64,000 nt of DNA. Origin: Erigeron canadensis (taxonomy: Eukaryota > Streptophyta > Magnoliopsida > Asterales > Asteraceae). A program made the position numbers and the translations under genes. The notes below the pieces were generated by a model. The model was not told where the DNA came from and did not search any database. It saw only the letters and a program-made list of their open reading frames with translations. Position 1 is the first letter of the stretch; every line of letters begins with the position of its first letter. The DNA lies in NCBI RefSeq assembly GCF_010389155.1, contig NC_057765.1:39017559-39081558 (forward strand), given 5' to 3'. Below are positions 11,541 through 22,209 of the stretch, one piece after another.

Positions 11541-11847
11541 AACTCAATAACATTATCATTCACAACAAAAGCTTCGTTACAGAGCGTGTACAAGCATATA
11601 TCTATAAAAGCCAAATTCAGCAACTAGATCTAAAAAACACTGATTGCTGATCATAGTTTTATTTGTATTGTTTCTTGAATGCTATCGATCCCCTCGACAG
11701 TGTTTCGAAGCAAATACTTTATAAGAAAACTAGAAGCCACAAATTACTAAAGTTCTTATATGCCCGAGGACGACGAAGTGAGTCATCCACACTTCATTTC
11801 CATCCAATTCAGACCAGTTACATATTTTATATATACCTACAGATGTC

Positions 11848-14437
11848 CTAAGACATATTCTCGAGCTCGGAATCCATGATTCTGCTAACAGTTTCAAGGA
11901 ATGCAGCCTCACTCATTCCAGTGAGCATGGAGTCATGGGCTTTCTGAATAATCTTCTCGATCATAGATTCCTTGTTCAAGTTTTCTCTGCACATGATCTG
12001 ACCTATGGCAAAAGGAGAGAGCCCTTTTGTAGCACCTTTTTTGAGAAGCATGGTAGAGATGCGAAGTGTACGTGAACACTCTACTGAGAGGTCCCAGCCA
12101 TATGAGCTCAAGAGTGCTATATCTTGCTCTGCATCTAATGAGTTTATGTAGTCGAGAGTTTCTTGAGAGTATGGTTCCCGTGCTTGTGGCCAATACATCC
12201 AATCAAATGTGCAATCTTGAAACTGCAAAAAGGTCCAGAATTTGCAGTTAGCGTGTTTCAGAACCGATAATAGTGCATGCTTAACAGAAGTAGTGAGTTC
12301 CTTCCAGTTCACTAATCCCTGACCTGCCCACCTCCACATCAATCAAGACAATCATTTTCATCACTATACAGCTACAACTATGTACAAGTTAAACTAAAAT
12401 AAATGCAGGTTGAGGTGTCTGCGGCAAGATCTATTTAACTAATGATTTTGTACTAAACGTTTCAAACAGTGCTATTGTATACAAAAGAATCGGACGGGTG
12501 TCAATAGTTCCTATCTCTTTCTAACTCCATTGCTAGTCTATCATCTTAGGCGAAATTGAAGGTTAACAAAACTGAGTCTTTAAACTAAAACCGGACATAG
12601 CTGATAAATCAAGAAAAGTCACATACTATCAACCTTTTGATGATACAACTATGCAAAAATATCATATCTTCATACCAAATAAACAAAATAAAATGCATAT
12701 TAGAGCAATTAGCAATCCTGGCTCTGTTACTAGTTATGACCCACATAAATGCAGAGATGATAAAGCTATTGAGTCCTTCAAACCAAACCCCAAACGGCCA
12801 ACCCGCTAACTAGTGAAGAACTATAAACTGAAAAGTGGACAGAAAATGCAGACTAGAGTTCTTAGGACTCACGAAATCGTAAAATGGCAAGTTTAGCAGG
12901 ATTAAAGACTCGTTATGGACTAACCCTGACTCAACTATTGGTTAATTTGTCAAGAAAGTCAACTATTATATCTACAAACCGAAAAGTGGACAAAAGTGTA
13001 GACGATAGTTCTAAGGACTCACGCAATGGTAAAATAGCATGTTTAGCATGATAAATGACTTATATCAGGCTAACCCTGACTTAACTACTGGTTAATTAGT
13101 CAATAAAGTCAACTATTTTAATATCACAACTAAGGAACGATAATATAAGGGTTGTAGTTCCTTACATTCTCAGGCAAACAGTATCCGTGATCAATAGGGA
13201 TCAGCACGATACGGTCCCCTTCTCTGTTCATCAAGATGTTCCCTGCATGCCTATCAGCATTCGCTGTTCTTAAATCAAAAACTGTGATCTTATGAACCTC
13301 CTCCACTGGAAAATCCCTTGGACCCATATCTTCACAACTTCCACAGTTCTTCATAAACATCTGCAAAGACCCAACCTTTATGTTTTCCTGTCCACCATCA
13401 TACCCTCGTGGATGATTAAATTGCGGATTCAAACATTTAACCATAATTGTTGGGGCTACACCAGCAAAACCGGTCTCATTTTCATTCTTTGATGAACGAG
13501 GTCCAGTCAATGGATGGTCCAAGATGTATGCTGCAACTTCCCTCAGTGCACCTTCACCTACCTTAGTCCCTTTCTTTAGTCCTTCACCGTTTGCAGATGG
13601 AGGTAGCCCTCGAGGGTTATTAACCGCCAACGGTTCCTCATCCATAGGCTTAAAAACAGCAACATACTTATTCCCCGAAGGATGCTGCATAAGGTAAGCG
13701 CCCCCAGTACCCTCAGATGATCTAATCGGGTTTTTCACTTTTCTCAGTCCTTCTGATGCAGAGTTAAGCATACTCCATATAGCAGGCGAAATTTTCAAAT
13801 TAGGATTAACAATAACAGGCTGCAAGAGAAATCCAACATTCTCTAATCTAGTCTGAATCTTATCTTTCTCGAGTCGTGCAGGTTTTACAACAACTAAGTG
13901 AACGATAGCATCACGATTCTTACAAATATCATCAACAAGCCTCTGATCATCAAGCTTCTTACCATCACACAGAATCTCCTGATCCTCAACATCCACAAAT
14001 GCAAACCCTTTTGCTACTTGAGCTATCTTTTGTTTCAAAAAACGCACGTTTCTAAACCTATCAACCTGAAACTCAAACTCTTTCCCAAAAGCGGTTTCAA
14101 CCGTGATCATCACAAGACGATTAGAAACTCTAAGAATCAAATGCAGAACAGCACCACTTGAAACACCATAATCTTTAACTAAACAACTGTTTCTTGACAG
14201 CTCTCTTCCTTGAAAAACTAACTTTTGTTTCTTAACTAAAAACCCTTTACATGTTTGAATCCTTAACTTCACTGATGCAATCGAATCGGACTCCAAAATG
14301 CACATGGGAATCACTGATCCAGCTACAGTTAAGTATATAGCTATAGATTCATTCGGGTTTCGGAGTAAACCAGATTCGATGTGAATCGGACTCAATGCAA
14401 CATCAACAGCTGACATTGTATCAAAATCTTGATCCAC
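11848..14437 (-). CDS. Type II phosphatidylinositol 4-kinase gamma-like protein (ubiquitin-like domain kinase)
   Basis: Two exons, 14437-13166 (424 codons) and 12222-11848, with a 943-base GT-AG intron in phase 0; 548 residues in all. Two ubiquitin-like domains are seen at about 32-104 and 109-184. The PI3/4-kinase catalytic domain follows, with a Gly-rich start (SSEGTGGAYLM, 240-250), an ATP-site Lys in YVAVFKP (258-264), the catalytic loop TANADRHAGNIL (391-402) and the metal-binding IPIDHGYCLPE (413-423). The second exon opens with FQDCTFDWMYWPQA and ends SELENMS. This matches the plant PI4K-gamma 2/3/4 group, some members of which are reported to act as protein kinases rather than lipid kinases. 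The frame beyond 13166 (to 13130) is intron read-through. No breaks were seen. Confidence 0.93.
12823..13121 (-). repeat. 151-bp tandem duplication inside the PI4-kinase intron
   Basis: Unit 1 (12823-12973) and unit 2 (12974-13121) share 'gaaaagtggacaaaa'-like starts, 'ttctaaggactcacg', 'ggtaaaatagcatgtttagc' and 'taaccctgactcaactattg' with scattered changes. The offset is 151 bases. Confidence 0.8.
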
Positions 14438-15055
14438 ACAACAAAAAGTTACTATCTTTTTTCTTTCTTTCTTTGTTACAACAATATTTCACACATTTCA
14501 GACTATTACACTTACAACAACCAGATCAAACCCAATATCTATCAAAAAAATTCATAATTTGAAACCTCAATGCCCTTTTAAACAGAAATAGCCTGTATCA
14601 AAAGGGCATTTTCGTAAATTAAAACTAAAACTAAATTCAGCTCTGGGTATTCAAATTCAACCAAAAATAAGAATGTTCATATCAATTAATTGTAAAAAAA
14701 GCTAAGATCTTGATAACGATCTAGTGTTTCTTGATAAAAAAAAAATGAAGTTTTTAATTGAAAGTATCGATGGTTAACTAAAGAAATTGATCGTGTTATA
14801 ATGAGAATGAATCAAAGATTATGTAAATTGTAAAATAGGTTCAAATTAGTTTGTGATTTTAGGGGGAAAATGTGTGTGTGTTTGTGTGGAGTGTAGAAAG
14901 AGAGCGAAAATAGAGCCGTTGAGTATGGTTTTTTGTCTTTGACCTGAAAACATGAATGTATACTTTGTATCAACGGCCATTTCTAGCGTGTCTTGTTTTA
15001 ATAATAAGCGAAAGGAATTTACTTTTTGATTAAAGTAAAAACAATAATTAAAAAA
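14438..15055. promoter_or_regulatory. PI4-kinase 5' leader and promoter region
   Basis: Upstream of the kinase start on the minus strand. Pyrimidine-rich on that strand, with no coding potential. No clear TATA box could be fixed. Confidence 0.3.
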
Positions 15056-15073
15056 AATAAAATAATAATAATA

Positions 15074-15121
<48 letters not shown>
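15053..15121. repeat. (AAT)n microsatellite
   Basis: About 20 near-perfect AAT repeats upstream of the PI4-kinase gene. Confidence 0.95.
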
Positions 15122-15122
<1 letters not shown>

Positions 15123-15399
15123 TTACATGGAAAGCAAAAAATATGGTGATGCTACCTTATGTTATTAATTTAACAGAGAAAATAAAGCAAATAGTCTAAT
15201 AATCTTTTTAGTATATTAAGAAAGTGATATGTTTATTAATTCTCTTTCCTAATCTTGTCTCCTGATTTTCTACATGTCATCATCTTATAGTTAGGAGGAT
15301 TATTAGGTTATTTGGTTAGGATGATTAATCATTTTTCTAATGGAAGTAAGTTTAATTGTTTGAAGTGTCTAGACGATGGTTGTCTTAATTTAATAGATG

Positions 15400-15600
15400 G
15401 AGATCCTCTAAAGTTGAAAACAACTTGAGAGGTAATGTTAAAGAGATCTCAACTATTGGATTAAAATCAAAAGTCAAGATTCAAACTTGATCTTTGAATC
15501 TTGACCTTTTATTTCAATCCAATGGTCAAAAATTGTTTAACTTTACCAATAAAGTTTACTGAAGTTTAGAAAATCTTCATCCTAAATTAATGGGGAAAAA
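15400..15600. repeat. MITE-like repeat with central palindrome, copy 1
   Basis: The centre 'agattcaaacttgatctttg' plus 'aatct' is an inverted repeat. Flanks carry 'acaacttgagaggtaatgtt', 'caatccaatggtcaaa' and an 'aacttta' arm. A related centre with matching flanking words is seen at 59.7-59.9 kb. Outer ends are not resolved. Confidence 0.45.
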
Positions 15601-16460
15601 AATATCATGATTTGTTAATATGTTAATTTTATGGAAAATTACTTATTTGATCATATTTTATGGTGTATATTTTACATCATTTTTTACTTGTCTAGTAAAA
15701 AAAATCTTTACTAAGATATTTGGCAAGAAACAAAATCAACCAATCAAAATTAAGTGTTCATTCCACAATTTACACTAGCTTTATATATTAACTTTTCTTG
15801 AATAATTCTTTGTTTCTATGTCTTTTTATTTATTTCCACCATGTTAACCAGGTTTAAAAAAGTTTTATTATTAATGAGTAATGAATACATTCTTTCTACG
15901 CCACATTATTTAACTCATATTTTGTAAGCGTTTGAGATAATTATAAACAATATGTACGTTTTCAAAGGTCTATCACTACTTAAAAGAATCATAACTCAGA
16001 CAATTGGAATGTTTATTTTTGAATAATTATTACACGAGATAATATCCCATGGTCTAAACCCGTATGGAAGATTAACACGAAAAACTTTGTTATCCTCCCG
16101 CCTTTGTGTTAACTTCGTTTTCTAGAATTTTTCTTAACGCTAACATTTTCCAACCCTTGATCTTCTTCTGGTGTCATCAATACTATAGTTATAAAATATA
16201 AGGCTTCATAAAATAAAATTTAAAATATGGAGTATATTTTTGTGGAAATTCTTCAAATCATATGTGAATCACTAAATTTAAAAAGGAAAAAGATAAAGAA
16301 AATAGGATTATTTTGGAAAGAAGAGAACCTAATATAAGTTGTAGGTGTGACACTTGTCATATTTTGGTTGGTTAAATTTGTTCCTTGCCAAATGTATTAG
16401 GTGGATTTGTATTTTTTTTCATACGTCTCTAAAATAAGATATCTATCACCATAAAAGATG
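15600..16460. other. AT-rich spacer
   Basis: No gene or clear repeat was seen in this stretch. Confidence 0.4.
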
Positions 16461-17062
16461 ACTATATTAGTCATTTTCCCTAATTTTATTAGGTATTGTT
16501 AAATTTCAAATACTTAATAAAAGCTTTTTATGTGTATTAATTTTAATGAGGTATTTTCCCTAATTATATTAGGTCTCCTTGACGGTATAATCCAATTAAA
16601 GAGGTGGTATGGTGAGAAAGGCTATTTAAGATCCGCTTAGTGCGAGACCCTTTCGTTGTACGATTCGCACACATCATACGCGTCTGAGGTAAAAATTCAC
16701 TTGTAAAAAAAAAAAAAAAAAAAAAGTCAACTACTAAAATATGATTAAGAATAACCCTTAGGCTATATTGGTAATTTTCCCTATTTTTATTAGGTATTTT
16801 TAAATTTCAAATACTAAATATAAGCTTTTTATGTGTATTAATTTTAAAGAGGTATCTTCCCTAATTTTATTAGGTCTTCTCGACGGTATTTTCCAATTAA
16901 GGAGGTGATATGGTGAGAAAGACTATTTAAGATCCGCTTAGTGCGGAACCCTTTCGTTGTACGATTATCACCCATCATACGCGTCCGAGATAAAGTTCAC
17001 TTGTAAAAAAAAAAAAAAAAGGTTTACAATTACTAAAAGATTTATTTTTAATAACAACCCTT
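16461..17062 (+). repeat. 301-bp tandem duplication, each copy with an internal poly(A)
   Basis: Unit 1 (about 16461-16761) and unit 2 (about 16762-17062) match over their whole length with few differences. Shared words include 'aagctttttatgtgtattaa', 'gatccgcttagtgcg', 'accctttcgttgtacgatt' and 'catcatacgcgtc'. Each has a pure A run (21 and 16 bases) after 'ttcacttgta'. The A-tailed, GC-richer last third resembles a retroposed short element. No pol III boxes are clear. Confidence 0.85.
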
Positions 17063-17149
17063 AGGCTGGTATTAAACATGTATATAAATTTATACATTTT
17101 ATATATTATGTTATAATAATGTCTTAAAATGTGTTAGGAATTTAACTAA

Positions 17150-18150
17150 AAACCTTTTAAGAAAATAAACACAAACCTTATGTCCATGATGATACGCACT
17201 TGGTAAGCTTAGCACATTGGGACCAACTTAGATGCCATCGCATTAGAAAAAGGGTTCCAAATCTACGATACATATCCATCAAAATACACAATTTACCTTT
17301 CCCATTACGTTTGGAGAATTACCCTCTAATCATAAGTCCTTTTTTTTCACTATTACCCTTTTCATCTGAAGTTCACTTCTCGAAAAGTAAAGGTTTCTTT
17401 CATACTCAATTTATTTCGGACACTAGTAACTTAAGATGTCAATGTATATGACTATATGTTTTCTCACTAGCAATTTACCTTTGGCTACTTTAAGTCTTTA
17501 ACATCTAAATCACGTTTAAGATTTGAAGTGTATAGTTTAATACATACAAAGCCTTATCACTAATAAATTAAATCTGCATAACCATTGACGATGTACTCAT
17601 CTGAACCATGATATGAAGGCCACTGAGCACGAAACCCGAAGATGTTAATAATAAATAAATGGTTGAGGATAAGCCTAAATCCTTTCTTAAAATATAGCAA
17701 ATCATATCCCAATTATAAAGAGGTAATGATGGCAAGCAAATCGGATAAACATGACAATAATATCCGAAACCCGAAGGCTAAAACTCTAGCTTTCCCTCTA
17801 AGTTACCCTCTCCTATATAAGGAGAGGGAATTCTTCCTCATAGGCATGATCAGAAATCAGCAACAAATCCCTAATAAATCCCTATCACACATAGTTGGTG
17901 TAAAGGGGCACCGCTTCTACCTTCGAGAAATCGCCAACAAACACTCAAATCTCAACCATCTCTCTACGGACGAAGCCCCTTATCGGAGTCATCATCAACT
18001 ATGCAGTTGGTGCACAATCAACCATGATACTCAAAACGGTTTGAACAAACTATACCTGAGTAACAACTCGGTAAATTTCAATGAAAACAATATAATAAGG
18101 ATGAATAAATCTTTGATAGATTCACTGCATGAAAATTAATTAGTTGCATA
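17150..18150 (+). mobile_element. Possible LTR-retrotransposon LTR fragment
   Basis: A TATA-like box in 'cctatataaggagagggaat' (about 17812) lies inside 1 kb of DNA with moderate GC and no host gene. It is followed by a leader-like stretch and 'gcagttggtgcacaatcaac' near 18003, a place where some plant LTR elements have their primer site. No TG/CA ends, target duplication or gag-pol were found, so this is only a guess. Confidence 0.25.
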
Positions 18151-19985
18151 AGTAGAGCGGTGCTTTTAACAATACCCAAGCTAAGCTCAATAAAGGTATA
18201 GATGTATATGAAGTAACTCAAAATTTTTTGTATGATTATCAAAACTTGTTAAATGTAAAGCTTGATAAGTGTTGTTTGATGTATTTGTTATTTTTATTTC
18301 CGTATCCTGACGTGTAATATACTTTATTTATAAACCACTAAGATTAATAAGTGGTTATATTAGAAGTAAAGGATTCTATTATCATGTCTTGCAAGGTTGA
18401 AATTTTTTATTCTTTTTTTAATTTTTACTCTATCATAGTAGGGATAAGATTATTCACATCTTAACCCTTTTTGGTATTATCCAAAACTCGTAAAAAATTG
18501 TCATTGAGTGTTTACTTAATTTTTTGTAGTCACATACTCTATATAAACATTATTAATCTCTTGTCATATACGAATTTCTAAATTGAGTTTAGCATACTCG
18601 TATATTAAAAGTCTAGCAAGTTGCTAGAACGAGAGTTACAAATTAGCATTCCATGGGATTGATCAATTCTCCAATCTAGCTGTCTTAAAACCCGAGCTTA
18701 AATCTTTACTTTTAGATTAATTCAAGATAATTAATAAAAATATTTAAATTCAATAAAAAGTCCTTAATCCCGAAAGTGGAGAAAAAGACGTAGCTTATAT
18801 CCTTAGTTTTGGATCAATTCAAGTTAATTAATAAAATCTATTTAACATATGTCCACTTATTCTCCTTATCAGTTATCAGCCCGTTAGCTCATCAGACAAT
18901 TCTACTTTACATTTACACAATATACAATTAAAAAAATATATTAACGAAGGTGTATGTATCTACTGTCTATTTAGTCGGCTCTACCAAGAAATTCTTTAAA
19001 AAAATCTTCATAAAAAAATCTTCAAGTATTTAAATATGCAATATCTCATTAAGATTTTGCGATGTTGCGATTAATTATGATATTGCGATTCTCATGATCT
19101 TATTGCTATTCTTGCAGATTATTGCGATTTATATGGTTATCTGGTGATAATCCAAAAAAACTTGGCTATCTTAGTATGAACGCAACGAAAATTGGCTATT
19201 GCGTGATTTTCTATATTAGTTTTGCGTATTAATGTTTGAGATTACAATTTTCACTCAAATCAAGAGTCCTAATTGTTACCAAAGAATATGAAAACAATCC
19301 TAACTGTTATCTAATTATCATAGTACAAGTGATTGAAAATAAATCTATTCGTGTTATAGGTCCGCATCATGATCAAATACATATACATGAATGTCAAGTA
19401 CATGATCACAATTATGTTTATATTTTAATTCCTAATTAATATCACATTATAAGTACAACTGGTTTTAAACAAATTTATAATAGAGAAATTATTGTACTCA
19501 CCTAATAATGACAATGACGAACCTGTGATTATTGTACAACAACTTGCAAGGTCTAATATTGATAAATAATGTACTTGGCTTTCTTTATAAAAGAAATCGA
19601 AAATCGCCATTAAGGTTTGTGTGTAAAAAGGAAAGAACTCGTTAGAAAACAAATCGTGGGTCTCAGATGTCACTTCCACATATTCGAACCTTATGTTGTT
19701 GATTAGTATATTTAATGTGCCAAGTACTTCCTCTCTTCATGTGCACCTTTGTCTCTTTGCTGCTATCGAGTAAATGGGAGCCCCTTGTTAGGACAAAGAT
19801 ATTTGCTCAAGAGGAAAAACTTTATTATACAAAATAGGATAACACTAGTTCGTGGGTGGAGCTTGGATCCAAGCACGAATCTATCCTTGATAAAATGTTG
19901 CTGAAATCCATAATTGGAGAGCTTGCTTATAATGTGAAAGAAAAAATTAAAGAAGAGGGAGATAATGTGTATGTATATGGATGTA
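18150..19985. other. Gene-poor AT-rich DNA
   Basis: Short ORFs only, none of a recognisable family. 19030-19140 has several 'attgcgat' words, a weak local repeat. Confidence 0.4.
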
Positions 19986-19994
19986 TATATATTT

Positions 19995-20990
19995 TATTGT
20001 TTAGCTAAGTGAAAGAAGGTGAAATCCAAGAGAATTATAAAGGCGTTTTGTTTTAGGAGCAACATTATAGTGAAGATAAAAAATGGTGGGGGTGGGGGTA
20101 GGGGTTGAAGAGAATAATGGATCGTATAATTTTGAACAAAAATGTAAGGAAAGTATGGCCTTTCTCGGCAAGGCAAGCATGTATTTTAAATTTAGGTGAA
20201 GCTATGTGAAAGAAGGTGAAAGGGGGAGAATTATGGAGGTGAGTTTGTATTTAGGAGCAAAGTTATAGTAAAGATAAAAAAGAGGGGGGTTGTTAAAAGA
20301 CAATATTGGATTAATTTGTAAATTTGTATAACTAGGTTACCCTTAGGAATTTTGTGAAAATATTTTTCCCTAATTTGTATAACTTTGAAGATAGTGTACG
20401 AAAGTAATTGGCTTTTCCAGCAAGGCAAACATATGTATTTCAATCTCAAGTGAAGCTAAGTGAAAGAAGGTGAAAGCAGTGTTTTAAATACCGGTACATA
20501 TATGCCAATATTACCCGGAATACCGGAAACTGGGTGGTACCCCGGTACAACTATCCCGGTATTTTGTCCGATATTTTTACGGTATTACCGGAATGGTAAT
20601 ACTGGTATTTTGATTTATATATTTTTCTTTAATTTTTAAACTTTTTTTTTGATACTTTAATGTTATGTTTTGTTATTTGTAAACTTTAAAACTTATATTT
20701 TGTTATGAAATATCTATATGGTATTATTATTTAGTGGATTGTACTTATATTTTGACTATTTTCATTAAATTGTAACAAGTTTTGTAGGAGTTCTATAAAA
20801 ATAAAAATACAAAAAATAAATTACCGTGTCGGTACGTACCGGCCAATATACCGGTAATACCGGTACTGGGTATCCGATCGGTACGACCAAAATACCGGTA
20901 TTTAAAACATTTTGTATTTAGGAGCAATAATATAGTAAAGATAAAAGAAGGGGAGGGGGGGGGGGGGTGGTGGTTGTTTTGAAGACAATA
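19995..20990 (+). repeat. Tandem array of three diverged units of about 250 bp
   Basis: Each unit starts near 'gctaagtgaaagaaggtgaaa' (20003, 20203, 20453), then 'ttgtatttaggagcaa', 'ttatagtaaagataaaa', a G-rich run ('ggtgggggtgggggt', 'agaggggggtt', 'gggaggggggg'). The first two units then continue with a 'tttctcggcaaggcaagcat' or 'ttccagcaaggcaaacat' segment. The third unit is split by the MITE at 20480-20909. Confidence 0.75.
20480..20909. mobile_element. 430-bp MITE with 17-bp perfect terminal inverted repeats
   Basis: The left end tgttttaaataccggta matches exactly the reverse complement of the right end. Internal DNA is AT-rich in the middle and rich in 'accggta' and 'taccgg' words near both ends. 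No coding capacity was seen. Target duplication is not obvious. It sits inside the third unit of the local tandem array. Confidence 0.85.
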
Positions 20991-21199
20991 AAGTCACCCT
21001 TTTGATCATGAACAATAAGCTTAAAAACCTTGATTATCAATTTAATAGTACTTGGTGCAACCTCCACATTTCCTTGTTATACAACATTGTATACTTAATA
21101 ACATCAAGGCATTTCGTTTTTGTTTAATTGGATTTCTTCTACATTATAACATATCGACTTGAACAAGGTGTTGGAAAAAGATATTTTGGTAACTGAAAA

Positions 21200-21335
21200 C
21201 CCTCAATACATCAGAATACCTTAGGGTGGGAGGAGTACTAGTCGGCTAGCGGGTCGGGTACCCCGACCACGATCGGGTACACCGCCTCAACCCATCGGGT
21301 AGCTTTCGGGTAGGGAAATCGGGTAGGAAATCGGC
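21200..21335. repeat. 'tcgggta' word cluster
   Basis: The words 'cgggta' and 'atcgggt' recur at least six times in about 90 bases (21245-21330). Likely the end of another decayed repeat; class unknown. Confidence 0.4.
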
Positions 21336-22047
21336 TTGTGAAATTGAGTGTTGGGTTGAAGATTAGAACGTTCACAACTGGTCCAACCCCTCCCAACGGT
21401 TTTCTTTTGACCGTTTCACATGTATTAGAAAAAAAAACAGATGTTGCAGGTATATACGAAGAAGTATCTTTAAATAGTGATACACTAATTAAAGGAATTG
21501 TTAAGACTCAGGACTTGGTAATCTTTCATCAGTTCTGTGTATATTGAGAAGAGTTTCTCTGATAAGATAGGAAACTATCATCCTAACAATATGTGGAAGC
21601 TTCATGAGTGGATCCATCTGGGCTATAATATTGTTTCAAATGCATCAAAAAGAAAATTTGAGTAAAAAGGAAAAGGGGTTGAACCTGTTTAAAGTGGACC
21701 TATGGGTACTCTCAGATCTTTATGCACTCAACCTTCATGTATCTAAATTATTATTGATACAATCAAATTTTTGTAATCAAACTTGATGCATTATTCGTAC
21801 AGATCTCGATTCCAAAGGATGAAAAAGTGTCTTTGGGCTAACTTGCCAATCATGTTCGACCTGATACCCATAAGCCAGCCCATTTGCCACTACTTGTCCC
21901 AACCAACTTATCCTTTACAGCATTTACTGTTCTCTTACAAAGTCATAAGAATACTTCCATACACTTGTACTTTGCAGTTCAAATTACACTCATGTCCAGT
22001 ATAATTTAGACTAATAGTGCAACATGTACGGCTCACTTGTATTACAG

Positions 22048-22209
22048 GTTCTTCTTCGTCAAATGGAGATGACTGGGGATGAAATTGACTATATTTTAGA
22101 CAAACCTACAAGTCGCTTACTTGAAGAAGGAGATCCAGGGAGCCTTTCGTTTTTTAAGCAAACACAAGGAGAAGATCACGAGATGAAGTATAGCATCTTG
22201 AATCAATGA
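22048..22209 (+). pseudogene. Isolated 3' exon, possibly of an FtsH-like protease gene
   Basis: A good acceptor (gtattacag) opens a 53-codon frame (LLRQMEMTGDEIDYIL ... SLSFFKQTQGEDHEMKY) ending in TGA at 22207-22209. It resembles, from memory, the C-terminus of plastid inactive FtsH (FTSHI) proteins, but I cannot confirm this. No upstream exons were found in the preceding 1 kb. Its second half, from about 22103, is repeated at about 27981, where it also lacks upstream exons, so the fragment travelled with the SUN duplication. Confidence 0.35.

Noticed and set aside
13130..13165. Tail of the first PI4-kinase exon frame (VRNYNPYIIVP)
   Set aside because: Intron read-through. A GT donor at 13165/13164 joins in frame to the conserved FQDCTFDWMYW segment.
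19236..19439. 67-codon ORF as a Helitron or RPA-like remnant
   Set aside because: No conserved motif could be pointed to; the surrounding DNA gave no helicase or Rep sequence.
21338..21786. Small ORFs as upstream exons of the FtsH-like fragment
   Set aside because: No similarity to an AAA or protease domain and no matching splice phases.
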